A stretch of DNA of 26,126 nucleotides from Bifidobacteriaceae bacterium (GTDB taxonomy: Bacteria; Actinomycetota; Actinomycetes; Actinomycetales; WQXJ01). Both the position numbers and the translations under genes were made by a program. The notes below the pieces were generated by a model. It did no database searches. It was not told the origin of the DNA and saw only the letters and a list, made by a program, of their open reading frames with translations. The stretch lies in NCBI GenBank assembly GCA_031279575.1, contig JAITIG010000065.1, positions 1-26,126 on the forward strand. The letters run 5' to 3'. Shown in pieces: positions 1-8,869 of the stretch. Positions within the stretch are counted from its first letter, which is position 1. The number at the start of each line of letters is the position of its first letter.

Positions 1-665
1 ACGGTTATATTGTCCGCCCCGCCTCTGATCCAAACCAGGCGCTCGGTGTTCCAGTTCTCGGTTTGGATGGTTTGGCCGCCGTCCAAGGTCGAGCCGTCCG
101 CGTCTGGCCCGAATACAATGGCGGTCTCGCCGGGGAAGATATTGGAGAAGCGGAGCAATTTGGTGTTGGGCGCCTCGATCCAAAAGGCCGCCGCGTCGCC
201 GTTGCTGCTGGCTTTCACACCCAGCCGGTTGTCCAGATCGATGCTGACGGTGCGGGTGACATGGAAATAGGCGCCCGAATCCTTGCCGGTCGGGTTGTCT
301 TTTGTCATCCAAGTGCTATCCGATGTGGTCATCAAGATGCTGCCGTTGACCCCGGGGGCGACTTCTATCGAAACCTCGGTGTCGCCCTTGGTCGCGTTCG
401 ACTCCTCGATGGCGGCGCGCAGCGAGCAGAGGCCTTGGTCGGTGGCGCACACGCCGTCGCCCTTGGCGGCGTCGCTGGTGCCGGCCTCGACCGTGTTGAC
501 TACCAGCACCAACTGGCTTGGGGCCGCCTCCGCCTGCAGGGCCTTGAACCCCAAGGCCGCCGCTGAGACCAGCGCGAACCCGCAAACCATGGCGACCGGT
601 CGCAGCCAGCGGGCCCAGGGGGCGGTTCCGGCGCGCCTCGCAGCCTTGCCGAAGCCTCTCCTCAC
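1..665 (-). CDS. Secreted CSLREA-domain surface protein, 5' part only
   Basis: An open minus-strand frame of 221 codons runs from a GTG at 665 off the left edge. The first residues (VRRGFGKAARRAG) give a basic n-region, followed by a hydrophobic stretch (VAMVCGFALVSAAALGF, about residues 26-42) and Ala-rich residues (QAEAAP) fitting a Sec signal peptide. The mature part starts LVLVVNTVEAGTSD and has Cys73 and then the signature CSLRAAIEESNA at residues 80-91. This is the hallmark of the CSLREA N-terminal domain found at the start of large secreted, often beta-helical, surface proteins. The rest (for example GPDADGSTLDGGQ, WIRGGADNIT) fits the start of a beta-helix. The start is uncertain: ATG at 590 is the alternative and neither has a good ribosome binding site. 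The 3' end is missing, so no specific function can be given. Confidence 0.72.
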   Translation of the reverse strand, partial: MRRGFGKAARRAGTAPWARWLRPVAMVCGFALVSAAALGFKALQAEAAPSQLVLVVNTVEAGTSDAAKGDGVCATDQGLCSLRAAIEESNATKGDTEVSIEVAPGVNGSILMTTSDSTWMTKDNPTGKDSGAYFHVTRTVSIDLDNRLGVKASSNGDAAAFWIEAPNTKLLRFSNIFPGETAIVFGPDADGSTLDGGQTIQTENWNTERLVWIRGGADNIT

Positions 666-737
666 ACCAGATCAAACAAGCAGGCCGCCACCCCTATTCC
701 CGCAGGCGGGCGGGAGGCATCGGGCGGCATGGGGCGG

Positions 738-781
738 CAAAATGGGGCGGCGGGCACCATGCGCCTGGTGCCCGCCGCCCC
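738..781 (-). terminator. Intrinsic terminator of the malate dehydrogenase gene
   Basis: A perfect 16-bp inverted repeat (arms 744-759 and 766-781, 6-nt loop) lies 22 nt after the stop of the minus-strand mdh gene. Read on the minus strand it is followed by ATTTTG, a short U-run. An A-run (AAAAA) on the other side would let it also stop plus-strand transcription. Confidence 0.75.
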
Positions 782-803
782 AAAAAGACCAGGTGGCGGG
801 GTG

Positions 804-1772
804 TCACATGGCGGCGACGTCGGCCGCTTTGGCCTTGACGGCATCGCCGGCCTGGCGCAGCTGGGACAACTCGGCGGGGGCCAATTGGCGCTCCACAATC
901 TCCTTGACGCCGGCTTTGCCAAGCTTCGCCTCAACCCCAAGGTAGACATTTGAGATGCCGTACTGGCCGGTCAGCCAAGCGCAGACGGGGATGGTGGCGC
1001 CGGAATCGGTCGCCACCGCCTGGGCCATGCGGGCCGCCGCCGCCGAGGGCGCGTAGTAGGCCGAACCGGTTTTGAGCAGGGCGACCACCTCGGCCCCGCC
1101 GCCGCGCACGCGGCCCACCAGGGCGTCGATGTCCTCTGGCGGGAGGACCTCGGCCAGGAGTTTGGTTTGGCCGTTGATCTGGACGGTGCAGGCGGAGGCG
1201 ACCGGCACCATGGTGTCGCCGTGCGAGCCCAGGGTGAGGGTTTGGACGGCGGAGACGGGCAGGCCCAGGCGGTCGGCCACGAAGTAGGTGAAACGGGCGG
1301 TGTCCAGCACGCCGGCCTGGCCCATGACGCGGTGGTGGGGGAAGCCGGAGGCGATTTGGGCCAGGGTGGTCATCTCGTCAAGCGGGTTGGAGACCACGAT
1401 GATGACCGCGTTGGGGGCGTATTTGGCGATGTTCTCCGCCACGCCGCGCACAATCCCGGCGTTGACGCCGAGCAGATCCATCCGGCTCATGCCTGGTTTG
1501 CGGGGCACACCGGCCGTCACCACCACGACCTCGGAATCCTCGATGACCTCGTAGCCTTCGCCCGCGGGGCTGGTGGTCTTGCCGACCAGGCGGGTCTCGA
1601 AGCCTTCGATTGGCCGGGAGGAGTTCATGTCCAGGGCCAGGCCCTCCGACCAGCCGTCGCGTATATCGGTCAGGACGACCTCTTCGAAAATGTCGTACTC
1701 AGCCATTCGCTGAGCGGTGGTGGAGCCGTAGAACCCGGCGCCAATCACGGTGGCTTTACCGCTGCGAGCCAT
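804..1772 (-). CDS. mdh: Malate dehydrogenase (LDH-like type)
   Basis: 322 residues, the usual length for this family. It should interconvert malate and oxaloacetate with NAD in the cytoplasm, as part of the TCA cycle. The N-terminus carries the Rossmann dinucleotide motif GAGFYG (residues 11-16) with the acidic residue of LTDI (Asp36) at the end of beta 2. The substrate loop reads GVPRKPGMSR with Arg91 and Arg97. Arg91 is the residue that marks malate dehydrogenases against lactate dehydrogenases, which have Gln there. SNPLDEMT (128-135), Arg160 in LDTAR and the catalytic HGD (His184-Asp186) are all present. The start is an ATG preceded by AGGAGG (plus-strand positions 1784-1789). The gene is monocistronic: a strong hairpin terminator follows, and a divergent gene lies 155 nt upstream. 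Confidence 0.96.
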   Translation of the reverse strand: MARSGKATVIGAGFYGSTTAQRMAEYDIFEEVVLTDIRDGWSEGLALDMNSSRPIEGFETRLVGKTTSPAGEGYEVIEDSEVVVVTAGVPRKPGMSRMDLLGVNAGIVRGVAENIAKYAPNAVIIVVSNPLDEMTTLAQIASGFPHHRVMGQAGVLDTARFTYFVADRLGLPVSAVQTLTLGSHGDTMVPVASACTVQINGQTKLLAEVLPPEDIDALVGRVRGGGAEVVALLKTGSAYYAPSAAAARMAQAVATDSGATIPVCAWLTGQYGISNVYLGVEAKLGKAGVKEIVERQLAPAELSQLRQAGDAVKAKAADVAAM

Positions 1773-1927
1773 AACCTTTGCTTCCTCCTGGTGCGATGTT
1801 TGACCTCTTGGGCTTGGGTGCCGCCGTCAAGCATAGCTGCCCAGGCCGCCGCGCCCGGCCGGGCTGAAAGGCTGGACGATAGGATGGTCGCAGTCCTGCC
1901 GGCCCCGAACTAGACCTGGAGGTCGCC

Positions 1928-2680
1928 GTGCCGTTCGGTTCGCCACTGCCGTATGCGCCGCTCGGTTCCAGCGCGCCCTATTGGCGCCTGCCCGGCCAGC
2001 CGTTCGCCCGCTTGGGCGGCGCCGCGCCCACCGCCCCCACCTTGGCAGTGGTGGCCCCCCAAGCCCCCAGCCCCAGCACCGCCGCCAGCGCCCGCGCCGA
2101 CCAGCGCACGATGCCGCCGCCCCCACCCCCAGCCGCCCCGCCGGCCCCCAGCCCCGCCCGTTCGCGCCCGGCCCCGCCGGCCGGGTGGGCTGCTGGGTCC
2201 CAGTGGCAGGGGCAAGCTCGGCCCAGGCAGGCTCCGACCCGACCTCGGCCCAGGCAGGCTCCGCCCCAGAGCCAGGCTCGGCCCAGCCAGGCTTGGCCCC
2301 AGAGCCAGGCTCGGCCCAGGCAGGCTCCGCCCCAGGCTAGGCCCAGCTCGGATCTGTGGATCTCAGCGCCGATCGGCGCGCCCGCGCCCGTCGCCCCCGC
2401 CCGGCGCCGCCCGCCGAGCCAAGCCCAGCCGCGCCGGGGGGCCAACCCGCCCTCGCGCGCCAAGACGTGGGCCTGGTTGATCGCGCTGGCGCTGCTGCTG
2501 GCTTGGCTCCTCATGTCCGCCGGCGTGGTGGGCAAGTTCCAGTCCAACCCGCCCGCTTGCAACTACCCGGGCGAGGTGGCCGCCGACTTCGCCAACGAGG
2601 ACTGGGATCCGCAAGCCCACCGGGAGTTGCCCACCGACGCCCAGGCGAAGTGCGGCGAATCGGCGGCGACAGCCGCGTAG
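1928..2680 (+). CDS. Proline-rich single-pass membrane protein, unknown function
   Basis: 250 residues from a GTG with a TGGAGG ribosome binding site at 1917-1922. Residues 1 to about 180 are extremely Pro/Ala/Gln/Arg-rich, with imperfect repeats of the type SQARPRQAPPQ. One membrane helix follows (TWAWLIALALLLAWLLMSAG, about 179-198), and then a short outer tail with two Cys (PPACNYPGE and QAKCGES). The layout suggests a cytoplasmic disordered proline-rich region, one membrane pass and a roughly 50-residue extracytoplasmic tail that could form a disulfide. Similar proline-rich one-pass proteins are common in Actinobacteria, often beside cell-envelope or signalling genes, but I recognise no family. 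It is transcribed away from mdh. The whole region is very GC-rich and other frames are also open, so the frame choice rests on the ribosome binding site and the membrane helix. Confidence 0.6.
   Translation: MPFGSPLPYAPLGSSAPYWRLPGQPFARLGGAAPTAPTLAVVAPQAPSPSTAASARADQRTMPPPPPPAAPPAPSPARSRPAPPAGWAAGSQWQGQARPRQAPTRPRPRQAPPQSQARPSQAWPQSQARPRQAPPQARPSSDLWISAPIGAPAPVAPARRRPPSQAQPRRGANPPSRAKTWAWLIALALLLAWLLMSAGVVGKFQSNPPACNYPGEVAADFANEDWDPQAHRELPTDAQAKCGESAATAA
2213..2340 (+). repeat. Imperfect 33-nt tandem repeats inside the proline-rich protein gene
   Basis: The unit beginning AGAGCCAGGCTCGGCCCAG occurs at 2268 and again at 2301 (33-nt period). Shorter related units (CGGCCCAGGCAGGCTCCG) lie just before. 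The period is a multiple of three, so the copies encode repeated SQARP/QAPPQ peptides in frame. Confidence 0.75.
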
Positions 2681-2831
2681 ATCACCAGCGCAGCCGTTGG
2701 CGACCGGGGGCGAATCGCGCCCGCCCCGCCCATAGAGGGTCTTGGCGCAGGCTGGGGCCGAGTTGCCGCAGCGGCGGCGCGCTTTCCGGCTTGCCGCGCG
2801 CGGCAGCGCCCGCGCCGGGCGGGCGGGCGCG

Positions 2832-4943
2832 TCAGTGGAAGAAGTGGCGCGAACCGGTGAAGTAAACCGTGGCGCCGGCGGCGTTGGCCGCCTCGACCAC
2901 CTCTTGGTCGCGCACCGAGCCGCCCGGCTCCACCACCGCCCGGACGCCTGCCCGCAGCAAGACTTCCAGCCCGTCGGCGAAGGGGAAAAAGGCGTCCGAT
3001 GCCGCCACCGCCCCGGCCGCGCGCTCCGCCCCGGCCCGCTCCACCGCCAGGCGGGCCGAGTCGACCCGGTTGACCTGGCCCATCCCCACCCCGACCGAGG
3101 CGCCCTCGCGGGCCAGCAGAATCGCGTTCGACTTGACCGAGCGCACCGCCCGCCAGGCGAACTCCAGGTCTGCCAGGGTGGCGGCGTCGGCTGGCGCCCC
3201 GGCCGCCAGGGTCCAGTTGGCCGGATTGTCGCCCGGGGCTTGGAACGCGTCGCGCTGCTGGACCAGCAGGCCGCCGCTGACGGGCTTGGACTCCAAGGCC
3301 GGCTGGGCGCCGGCCGGCAGGAGCAGAATGCGCAGGTTCTGCTTGGTGCGCAGCAACTCCAAGGCGGCCGGCTCGTAGGCGGGGGCCGCTATCACCTCCG
3401 TGAAAATGGGTTTGACCTGCTCGGCCAGGGCCAGGGTGACGGGCCGGTTGGCGGCGATCACCCCGCCAAAGGCGCTCAGCGGGTCGCAGGCGTGGGCCTT
3501 GCGGTGGGCCTCGGCGATGTCGGCCCCGGTGGCGATGCCGCACGGGTTGGCGTGCTTGATGATGGCCACGGCCGGGGCGTCGAAGTCAAGCGCGGCCCGC
3601 CAGGCGGCATCGGCGTCCTGGTAGTTGTTGAAGCTCATGGGCTTGCCGCCCAACTGCTCCGCCCCGGCCAAGCCGGCCCCCGCCCCCGCGCCAGCCGGAG
3701 CGGCGGCGGCCGGGCGGGCGGCGGCATCGTCCCACCCGGCGCCAACCGGAGCGGCGGCGGCTGGGCGGGCGGCGGCATCGGGCGGCGCCGTGCCCGGCGC
3801 GCCGCCAACGGGGGCCGGAGCGCCGGACGCGGCCACGGTGCCGCCGGCTCCCCCGGCCTCGGCCCCCGCGCCCGCCGCGTTGCCGCCGCTGACCAGCTCA
3901 AAGACGGCGGCGGCCTGGTGCGGGTTCTCGCCGTAGCGCAGCGTGTCGCGGCGCCGGTAGGTGGCGCCGGTCCAGGCCGGGATGGCGGCGCCCGCCTCCG
4001 GGGCCAGCGCCTGGCCCATCCAGGAGGCCACCGCCACGTCGTATTCGGCGGTGTGGCGGAAGGCGTCGCGGGCCAGCTCGCGCCGCTCGGCCAGGGCGAA
4101 GCCGCCCGCCGCCAGCGCCGCCACCACCTCGCCGTAGCGGGCCGGCGAGGTCACCACCGCCACGCTGGGGAAGTTTTTGGCCGCCGCCCGCACCATTGAC
4201 GGGCCGCCGATGTCGATCTGCTCGACGCACTCGTCCACCCCGGCGCCGCTGGCCACAGTGGCAGCGAATGGATACAGGTTGACCACCACTAGATCAAATG
4301 GTTGTACGCCTAGGTCTTGGAGTTGGGCGGCGTGGGAGGGGCGGCGCAGGTCGGCCAAGATTCCGGCGTGGACCTTGGGGTGCAGCGTCTTGACCCGCCC
4401 GTCCAGGCACTCGGGGAAGCCGGTCAGCGCCTCCACCGGTGTCACCGGCGCGCCCGCCGCCTCGATCACCCGGGCCGTCGAGCCAGTCGAGACAATCTCC
4501 ACCCCGGCCGCCGCCAAGGCTGCGACCAGGCCTTCCAGCCCGCTCTTGTCGTAAACCGAGACCAGCGCCCGCCGGATCGGCCGCCGCCCCGCGCCCGCGG
4601 CGGGATCGGCCGGGGCGGGGGCGGCGGCGCCGTGGACGGCGCCCGCAGCCCCGACCGCCGCGGCGGGATCGGCCGGGGCGGGGGTGGCGGCATCGGGCGC
4701 GGCACCCGCAGCCCCAACCGCCGCGGCGGGATCGGCTGGGACGGGGGCGGCGGCATCGGGCGCGGCGCCCGCCAAGGCCTGGTCCGCCGGAAGCGGGGAG
4801 ACGGCATCGCGCGCCCCTGCCGAAGCGGCGGCCGCCGGGGCGGGGGCGGCGGCATCGGGCGTTGGCGCGGGGGCGAAAGGCGCCGGCGGCGCGCTTGCGG
4901 GGGCAGGCGCCGAGTTGGCGGGCTGGGTCGGGTGGGCGGTCAT
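2832..4943 (-). CDS. purH: PurH, bifunctional AICAR transformylase / IMP cyclohydrolase, enlarged
   Basis: Catalyses the last two steps of purine biosynthesis, AICAR to FAICAR to IMP. The ATG at 4943 has a perfect AAGGAGG and gives 703 residues, against about 520 for usual PurH. The cyclohydrolase (MGS-like) domain starts near residue 123 ([12 protein letters not shown]), with STGSTA and [12 protein letters not shown] (185-196). The transformylase domain has RYGENPHQ (337-343) and KHANPCG (463-469, the catalytic Lys-His). The C-terminus ends with [11 protein letters not shown], typical of the family. Two low-complexity additions explain the extra length: an Ala/Pro-rich N-terminal extension of about 120 residues with 21-residue tandem repeats, and an Ala/Gly/Pro-rich insertion (about 353-426) between GENPHQ and GKPMSFNN. 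All key motifs are intact, so it should be active. The nearest upstream gene on the same strand ends 289 nt away. Confidence 0.95.
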   Translation of the reverse strand: MTAHPTQPANSAPAPASAPPAPFAPAPTPDAAAPAPAAAASAGARDAVSPLPADQALAGAAPDAAAPVPADPAAAVGAAGAAPDAATPAPADPAAAVGAAGAVHGAAAPAPADPAAGAGRRPIRRALVSVYDKSGLEGLVAALAAAGVEIVSTGSTARVIEAAGAPVTPVEALTGFPECLDGRVKTLHPKVHAGILADLRRPSHAAQLQDLGVQPFDLVVVNLYPFAATVASGAGVDECVEQIDIGGPSMVRAAAKNFPSVAVVTSPARYGEVVAALAAGGFALAERRELARDAFRHTAEYDVAVASWMGQALAPEAGAAIPAWTGATYRRRDTLRYGENPHQAAAVFELVSGGNAAGAGAEAGGAGGTVAASGAPAPVGGAPGTAPPDAAARPAAAAPVGAGWDDAAARPAAAAPAGAGAGAGLAGAEQLGGKPMSFNNYQDADAAWRAALDFDAPAVAIIKHANPCGIATGADIAEAHRKAHACDPLSAFGGVIAANRPVTLALAEQVKPIFTEVIAAPAYEPAALELLRTKQNLRILLLPAGAQPALESKPVSGGLLVQQRDAFQAPGDNPANWTLAAGAPADAATLADLEFAWRAVRSVKSNAILLAREGASVGVGMGQVNRVDSARLAVERAGAERAAGAVAASDAFFPFADGLEVLLRAGVRAVVEPGGSVRDQEVVEAANAAGATVYFTGSRHFFH
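3684..3781 (-). repeat. Internal duplicated low-complexity segment in purH
   Basis: Two near-identical copies about 51 nt apart encode [15 protein letters not shown] and [15 protein letters not shown] (residues 389-403 and 406-420 of PurH). They form part of the insertion inside the transformylase half. Confidence 0.65.
4597..4790 (-). repeat. 63-nt tandem repeats encoding the PurH N-terminal extension
   Basis: The plus-strand word GCGGCGGGATCGG begins at 4597, 4660 and 4723, exactly 63 nt apart. The units encode 21-residue repeats of the type [15 protein letters not shown] in the N-terminal extension of PurH. Confidence 0.8.
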
Positions 4944-5232
4944 GCGGAACCTCCTTGGCTGGACGGTTCCGCGCGCCCAGGCGAGCGGCGGGCGGATCGA
5001 CGGCGGCCGCACCGCTCCCCGGTGGTGCCCCACCTTAGGTTCGCCAGTCGCGGCGGCGGCCCGCGTCCATGCTACCCGCCGCCAGCCTGAGGCCGGCAAG
5101 CCAGCCGGCGCGCCGCGCCGCCGCTCCATCAGCCCCACCGCCTGGCCCGCCCGGCCCGCAACGCCCGGCCGCGGCGCGGTGGGCCAGGGCCCGGGCGGGC
5201 GGCATCGTGCCTGGTCGGGGCGGCGGGGGCGG

Positions 5233-6693
5233 TCAGCGCAGGCGGGCGCGGGCGGCTTGATCCCACAGGCGCCGGGCCAGGCGGCGGTGGCGGCGGCCGT
5301 AGCCGGCCAAGGCGCACTCGAAGCCGGCCGCGGCCAGCCGGGACAGATCCAGCATTCGGAAGTCGCGGCATCGTCTGCCCTGGTAGACCGCGAACGGGAA
5401 GAGCGGCACGGGGTCCAGGCCGCAGACCCAGGCGCGCTCGGCCCCCGCCGCGTCGCGCCCCTTCGCCAGGCCGATGCCGGCCAGCGCGCTCAGGTAAGCC
5501 GGCGCCGGCAAGCCGCGCTGGAAGGAGGCGAAGTCCCCCAGGGCGTACAGGATCAACCCGACCCGGCTGCCCTGGGCCGCGGCATCGGCCCCGGGCGGGG
5601 TGTAGGCGTGCCACTCCCAGGGTTGGACCTGGTGGGGGTGGTTGCCAACGATCACGTCCACGCCGGCCTCGATCACGCGGTGCGCGTTCTCAATCAAAAT
5701 GTGGTTCGGGTAGGCCTCGTACTCCAGGCCCCAGTGCAGGTGGGCCACCACTATGTCGGCCCCGGCGGCGCGCGCCGCCTCGACCTGGCAGCGCAGCGGC
5801 GCCAAATCGACGGCGGGTTGATTCAAGCGCAGGTAGTTGACCAGATATGCGCGGCCCGGGGGAATCTGCTTGTTGCTGAGCGAAAAAGTCCAAGCCATGT
5901 GGGCCACGCGAATCCCGCCCAGGTCGGTGATGACGGGGCGGGCCTGGGCGGCGGCCGAGCGGGCGCAACCGACGTAGGCGCAGCCGCGCTCCTCCAGAAA
6001 GTCCATGGTCTCCAACAGGCCCTCCGGCCCCTGGTCAAGGGCGTGGTTGTTGGCCGCGGACACCAGCCCCACCGCCTGGCCCAGCAAGCGGCCGGCCAAG
6101 GCCGGGTCATGGTTGAGGCGCAACGGCTTGAGCCAGGACTTGGGCGGCAGCCCGGCCGCCGGGCGGCTGGGCGCCACCGGGGACTCCAGGTTGGCGCAAA
6201 CCAAGTCCGCGGCGGCCAATTGCGGCGCGATATCAGCCAGCAGGCCGTCGATGGCGGCCGGGCCGGCCTGGGGCGCGCCGGGCAGGCTGGTTTGAGGGGC
6301 GGCTTGCGCGGCCTGGGTGGCGGCCTGGGTGACGGCCTGGGTGACGGCCTGGGTGGCGGCCTGGGTGGCGGCCTGGGTGGCGAGGATGTCGCCCGCGCAC
6401 ACCAGGTTGGCGCGCGCTTCGGCGGTGAAACCGGCCGGAACAGACGGCGGCAAGAAGCGCGGCCGGCCGGCCTCAGACCGGCTGGCGGGCAGCGGGCGGA
6501 AGCGCTCCGCGATGCCCCAGCCCGCCTCCGGCAACTCGACCGGGCGGCCAAAACGCTTGAAACACCAGTACAGGGTTTCGCCCTTGCCCAGGTGCTCCAT
6601 GGTCCCCTCGATGGGCCAGGAGCGGGCGTAGCGGGCGCCCAAGAACGGCGCCGCCGACCCGAACCCGGCCTTCAGCACCTTGTCGAGTATCAC
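5233..6693 (-). CDS. CapA/PGA_cap-family protein (metallophosphoesterase-like fold)
   Basis: 486 residues. The CapA core starts at LVCAGDI (about 96) and continues with [47 protein letters not shown] and LILYALGDF. These are the metal-binding Asp/Asn/His motifs of the PGA_cap fold, in the expected order. Family members include CapA of poly-gamma-glutamate capsule synthesis, but most homologues are not in capsule loci, and no capB/capC neighbours are seen here, so the substrate is unknown. An Ala/Thr/Gln repeat (ATQA units) is inserted just after the first motif. The GTG at 6693 gives an unusual N-terminal region of about 90 residues. An ATG at 6600 ([12 protein letters not shown]), with a GAGGGG-like site before it, is a good alternative start. 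No signal peptide is evident. Confidence 0.87.
   Translation of the reverse strand: MILDKVLKAGFGSAAPFLGARYARSWPIEGTMEHLGKGETLYWCFKRFGRPVELPEAGWGIAERFRPLPASRSEAGRPRFLPPSVPAGFTAEARANLVCAGDILATQAATQAATQAVTQAVTQAATQAAQAAPQTSLPGAPQAGPAAIDGLLADIAPQLAAADLVCANLESPVAPSRPAAGLPPKSWLKPLRLNHDPALAGRLLGQAVGLVSAANNHALDQGPEGLLETMDFLEERGCAYVGCARSAAAQARPVITDLGGIRVAHMAWTFSLSNKQIPPGRAYLVNYLRLNQPAVDLAPLRCQVEAARAAGADIVVAHLHWGLEYEAYPNHILIENAHRVIEAGVDVIVGNHPHQVQPWEWHAYTPPGADAAAQGSRVGLILYALGDFASFQRGLPAPAYLSALAGIGLAKGRDAAGAERAWVCGLDPVPLFPFAVYQGRRCRDFRMLDLSRLAAAGFECALAGYGRRHRRLARRLWDQAARARLR
6311..6382 (-). repeat. Six 12-nt tandem repeats in the CapA-like gene
   Basis: On the plus strand, GCCTGGGTGGCG or GCCTGGGTGACG occurs at 6311, 6323, 6335, 6347, 6359 and 6371 without gaps. 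It encodes ATQA/VTQA units directly after the CAGDI motif. Copy changes would keep the reading frame. Confidence 0.9.
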
Positions 6694-6822
6694 CAGCCCA
6701 ACGCCCCCCGCCCGAGCCTCGCCCCAAGCGCCGCCCGCCGCCGGCCCCAGGCCAAGCCCCGAACCTGAGCCAACAGCCCCCCGCTGGACCCAGACCCGCC
6801 GCCCTGGCGGCCCGCCCAGCCG

Positions 6823-6852
6823 GTTGCCTGGCCATGGTTATGGCCAGGCAAC
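6823..6852. other. Perfect 13-bp hairpin after the Cmr operon
   Basis: The arms GTTGCCTGGCCAT (6823-6835) and ATGGCCAGGCAAC (6840-6852) enclose a 4-nt loop. It lies 46 nt past the stop of the last Cmr-operon gene and upstream of the CapA-like gene. No U-run follows on the minus strand, so it is not a textbook terminator. It may still end the operon or stabilise the mRNA 3' end. Confidence 0.55.
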
Positions 6853-6898
6853 AGCGTTCGAGTTCGGGGGTCCTCGTCCAGTGGCATACCACCCTGGC

Positions 6899-8869
6899 TC
6901 ACTGGGCGGCCAAGTCGGGCCCCTTATGGGCGCCAGGCGCGGCGTCTGCCGGGGCGACGGCAGATGGTTGGCGGGGATCAGCGGACGACTTGGGCCGCCG
7001 CCTGAGCACGAACCACCACAGGAAGAACCAGGCCACAGCAACAGCAGCTATCGCCACACAAGACCAGGCTGATGGCAAAGGGACACACACATCCATCACG
7101 GCACTCGCCACCGCCGCCAGACCCAGGGTTACCACGATCCGATTGATTTTTGCCCCGCGTTGCTCGGCCTCGCTGCCGCGTTCTTGGTCGCGCTTTGCCT
7201 CCTCCTCGGCCTCTTTCCGCCGCCGCTGTTCCGCCGCCTCGGTCGAGATCCGGTGAAGGTAGTCCAGTTGCTCGATTAGTTCCCGGTTGGAGGATTCGAC
7301 CCCGAGTTGGCGGCGCAGCAGGTTGAACATCTCGACGCCTTGCTCCTGGTTGGTCACCTCAGACAAGATCAGCTGGTTCTGCACGATGGCGTTCTGCTGC
7401 TGCAGCGCGGTGATCCGCGCGGTCAAGGCGGCCGAGGCGTCATCGTCCTGGTTGGGGTCGTAGGCGTCCGCCAAGTCGGCCGCCAGCCCCGACATCTGCA
7501 GCGTCGACGCCTTTTGGACCAGCGCCATGATGACCATCTCCAGGTAGATGTTGGAGAACGGCGCGATCACAACGTCTTCAGTGTACTTTAGGTTCTCGTT
7601 AACCAAGCAGACGAAGGAGTGGCGCGCGAAGGCGTACAGCGTCCCGTAATCGATCCAGCGGTCGTAAACGGCTTCCGACATGATGCGCGGCCGCATGTTT
7701 CGGCTTTGGCAAGTCGGCTCGCCGGTGTCGATGAAAGCAAAGCTGTAGAAGGCGCCGGCGGTGGCATCGTCGGCGGGGTCGGGTGAGAACACGCTGTATT
7801 GCCCACCGCCGCAACCGGCCGGTGACGGGTTCCACTGTTTCACGCGCTGCGACAAGGCATCGTCGCGGAACAGGCAGCAAACAAACATTCTGTCATCCAT
7901 CAAGGGGTGGACCAGGAACTTCTTGTCGCGGTCCGGGCTGTCCGCCAAATGGGCCGGATTCGAGCTGGCTTCTTTGTCAGACCATTCGCTGAGCAGGCCT
8001 TTGATCGGCTCCATCAGGTAGCGGAAACTGACGTTGTCCCAGCCTTCGCTGTCGGTGTCCCACACGAAGTCAGCCACATAGCGCTCTTGAGGGTTGGCCC
8101 GGTCCAAGTCGCGCCGGGTGAACCCCGGCAGGCCTGGCATTGAAATGTAATCGGCGGTGACCGGGTGCCCACCCTGCGGCCGCAGGGCCGGCGAGGGGTC
8201 GCCGGGGCCGGTGGCGCTGCCCGGGGGGCCGCCGCCGGGGATGAAGGGGAAGCAGACGCGCCGGCCGTACTCGTTGATCCTCTTGATGTCCGCCAGGGTG
8301 TGGTTTTCGCCGCGGTATTCCGTCTCGATCACCAGCACTGAAACCGATGTGCTGTACGTCACCAGGCGCACTCGCACCAGATCCAACTCGTATTTGCAGG
8401 CTTGGTGCTCAATCACGTATTTGGCGTTGAGCGAAGCCAGGCTCTGGCCGCCCGGCAGCAGGTCGAAGTGCTGCGCCAGCGGCGGGGCTGAGGATCCGGG
8501 CTTCCGGTCGCTCCCCTCGCGGCCGAAGACCAGTGCCCTGGCCGGCTCGGTGAAGTACTGGAAGGCGTTGTATTGCCGGATCAGCCGCACGATGCCGTCC
8601 GCTGCGCCTGTCTCGAATTCCGGCGGCGGGCAGTCGCCGGGCCGGGAAATCAGCCTCCAACCCTTCGGGTCGAGCCGCACCACCGGGGACTGGGAGGCGC
8701 TGGCAGCCGAGCCTGCCAGAGCGAAGGCGCACGGCTGCGGCCCCGCCGCGCTGGCTTGGCTGGCGCTGTTGCCAGCGGTGTTGCCTGGGCCCGCGGCCTG
8801 CGGCCATGCCTTCGCGGTGAACGGAAGGATGAAGGTGTGGTAGCTCCACGGCTGCTCGGTCTGGCTCAT
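6899..8869 (-). CDS. CorA-like membrane protein of the type III-B locus, putative effector
   Basis: 656 residues. Its ATG overlaps the cmr6 stop by 4 nt (ATGA), so it is translated with the Cmr complex. Residues 1 to about 470 are a soluble mixed domain with no family motif I can name. A long charged coiled coil follows (about 475-575; ALQQQNAIVQNQL, EQRRRKEAEEEAKRDQERG). Two membrane helices then come close together (about 577-596, VVTLGLAAVASAVM; and 601-620, VAIAAVAVAWFFLWWFVL), and a short cytoplasmic tail ends the protein. This is the topology of CorA channels. The canonical GMN of the loop is not seen; VMD stands at the first helix end. CorA-like proteins are known partners of Cmr systems whose Cas10 makes SAM-AMP in Bacteroides. 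The family call is inference from topology, place and the absence of another effector; an unrelated two-helix membrane effector is possible. Confidence 0.62.
   Translation of the reverse strand: MSQTEQPWSYHTFILPFTAKAWPQAAGPGNTAGNSASQASAAGPQPCAFALAGSAASASQSPVVRLDPKGWRLISRPGDCPPPEFETGAADGIVRLIRQYNAFQYFTEPARALVFGREGSDRKPGSSAPPLAQHFDLLPGGQSLASLNAKYVIEHQACKYELDLVRVRLVTYSTSVSVLVIETEYRGENHTLADIKRINEYGRRVCFPFIPGGGPPGSATGPGDPSPALRPQGGHPVTADYISMPGLPGFTRRDLDRANPQERYVADFVWDTDSEGWDNVSFRYLMEPIKGLLSEWSDKEASSNPAHLADSPDRDKKFLVHPLMDDRMFVCCLFRDDALSQRVKQWNPSPAGCGGGQYSVFSPDPADDATAGAFYSFAFIDTGEPTCQSRNMRPRIMSEAVYDRWIDYGTLYAFARHSFVCLVNENLKYTEDVVIAPFSNIYLEMVIMALVQKASTLQMSGLAADLADAYDPNQDDDASAALTARITALQQQNAIVQNQLILSEVTNQEQGVEMFNLLRRQLGVESSNRELIEQLDYLHRISTEAAEQRRRKEAEEEAKRDQERGSEAEQRGAKINRIVVTLGLAAVASAVMDVCVPLPSAWSCVAIAAVAVAWFFLWWFVLRRRPKSSADPRQPSAVAPADAAPGAHKGPDLAAQ

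Noticed and set aside
454..469. 16-nt identity between a spacer (19206-19241) and the CSLREA gene (CCGTCGCCCTTGGCGG)
   Set aside because: Only 16 of 36 spacer bases match, in a GC-rich codon-biased context. It is more likely chance than self-targeting.
2792..2820. GC-rich palindromes between the proline-rich gene and purH as terminators
   Set aside because: Short perfect palindromes are expected at this GC content and no U-run follows on either strand.
2563..3543. Minus-strand Arg/Gly-rich frame overlapping purH
   Set aside because: It lies in an alternate frame of purH, has low-complexity composition and no recognisable motif.
4684..6768. Long plus-strand frame opposite purH and the CapA-like gene
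   Set aside because: A shadow frame caused by high GC. It has no family motifs, while the minus-strand genes have intact catalytic motifs.
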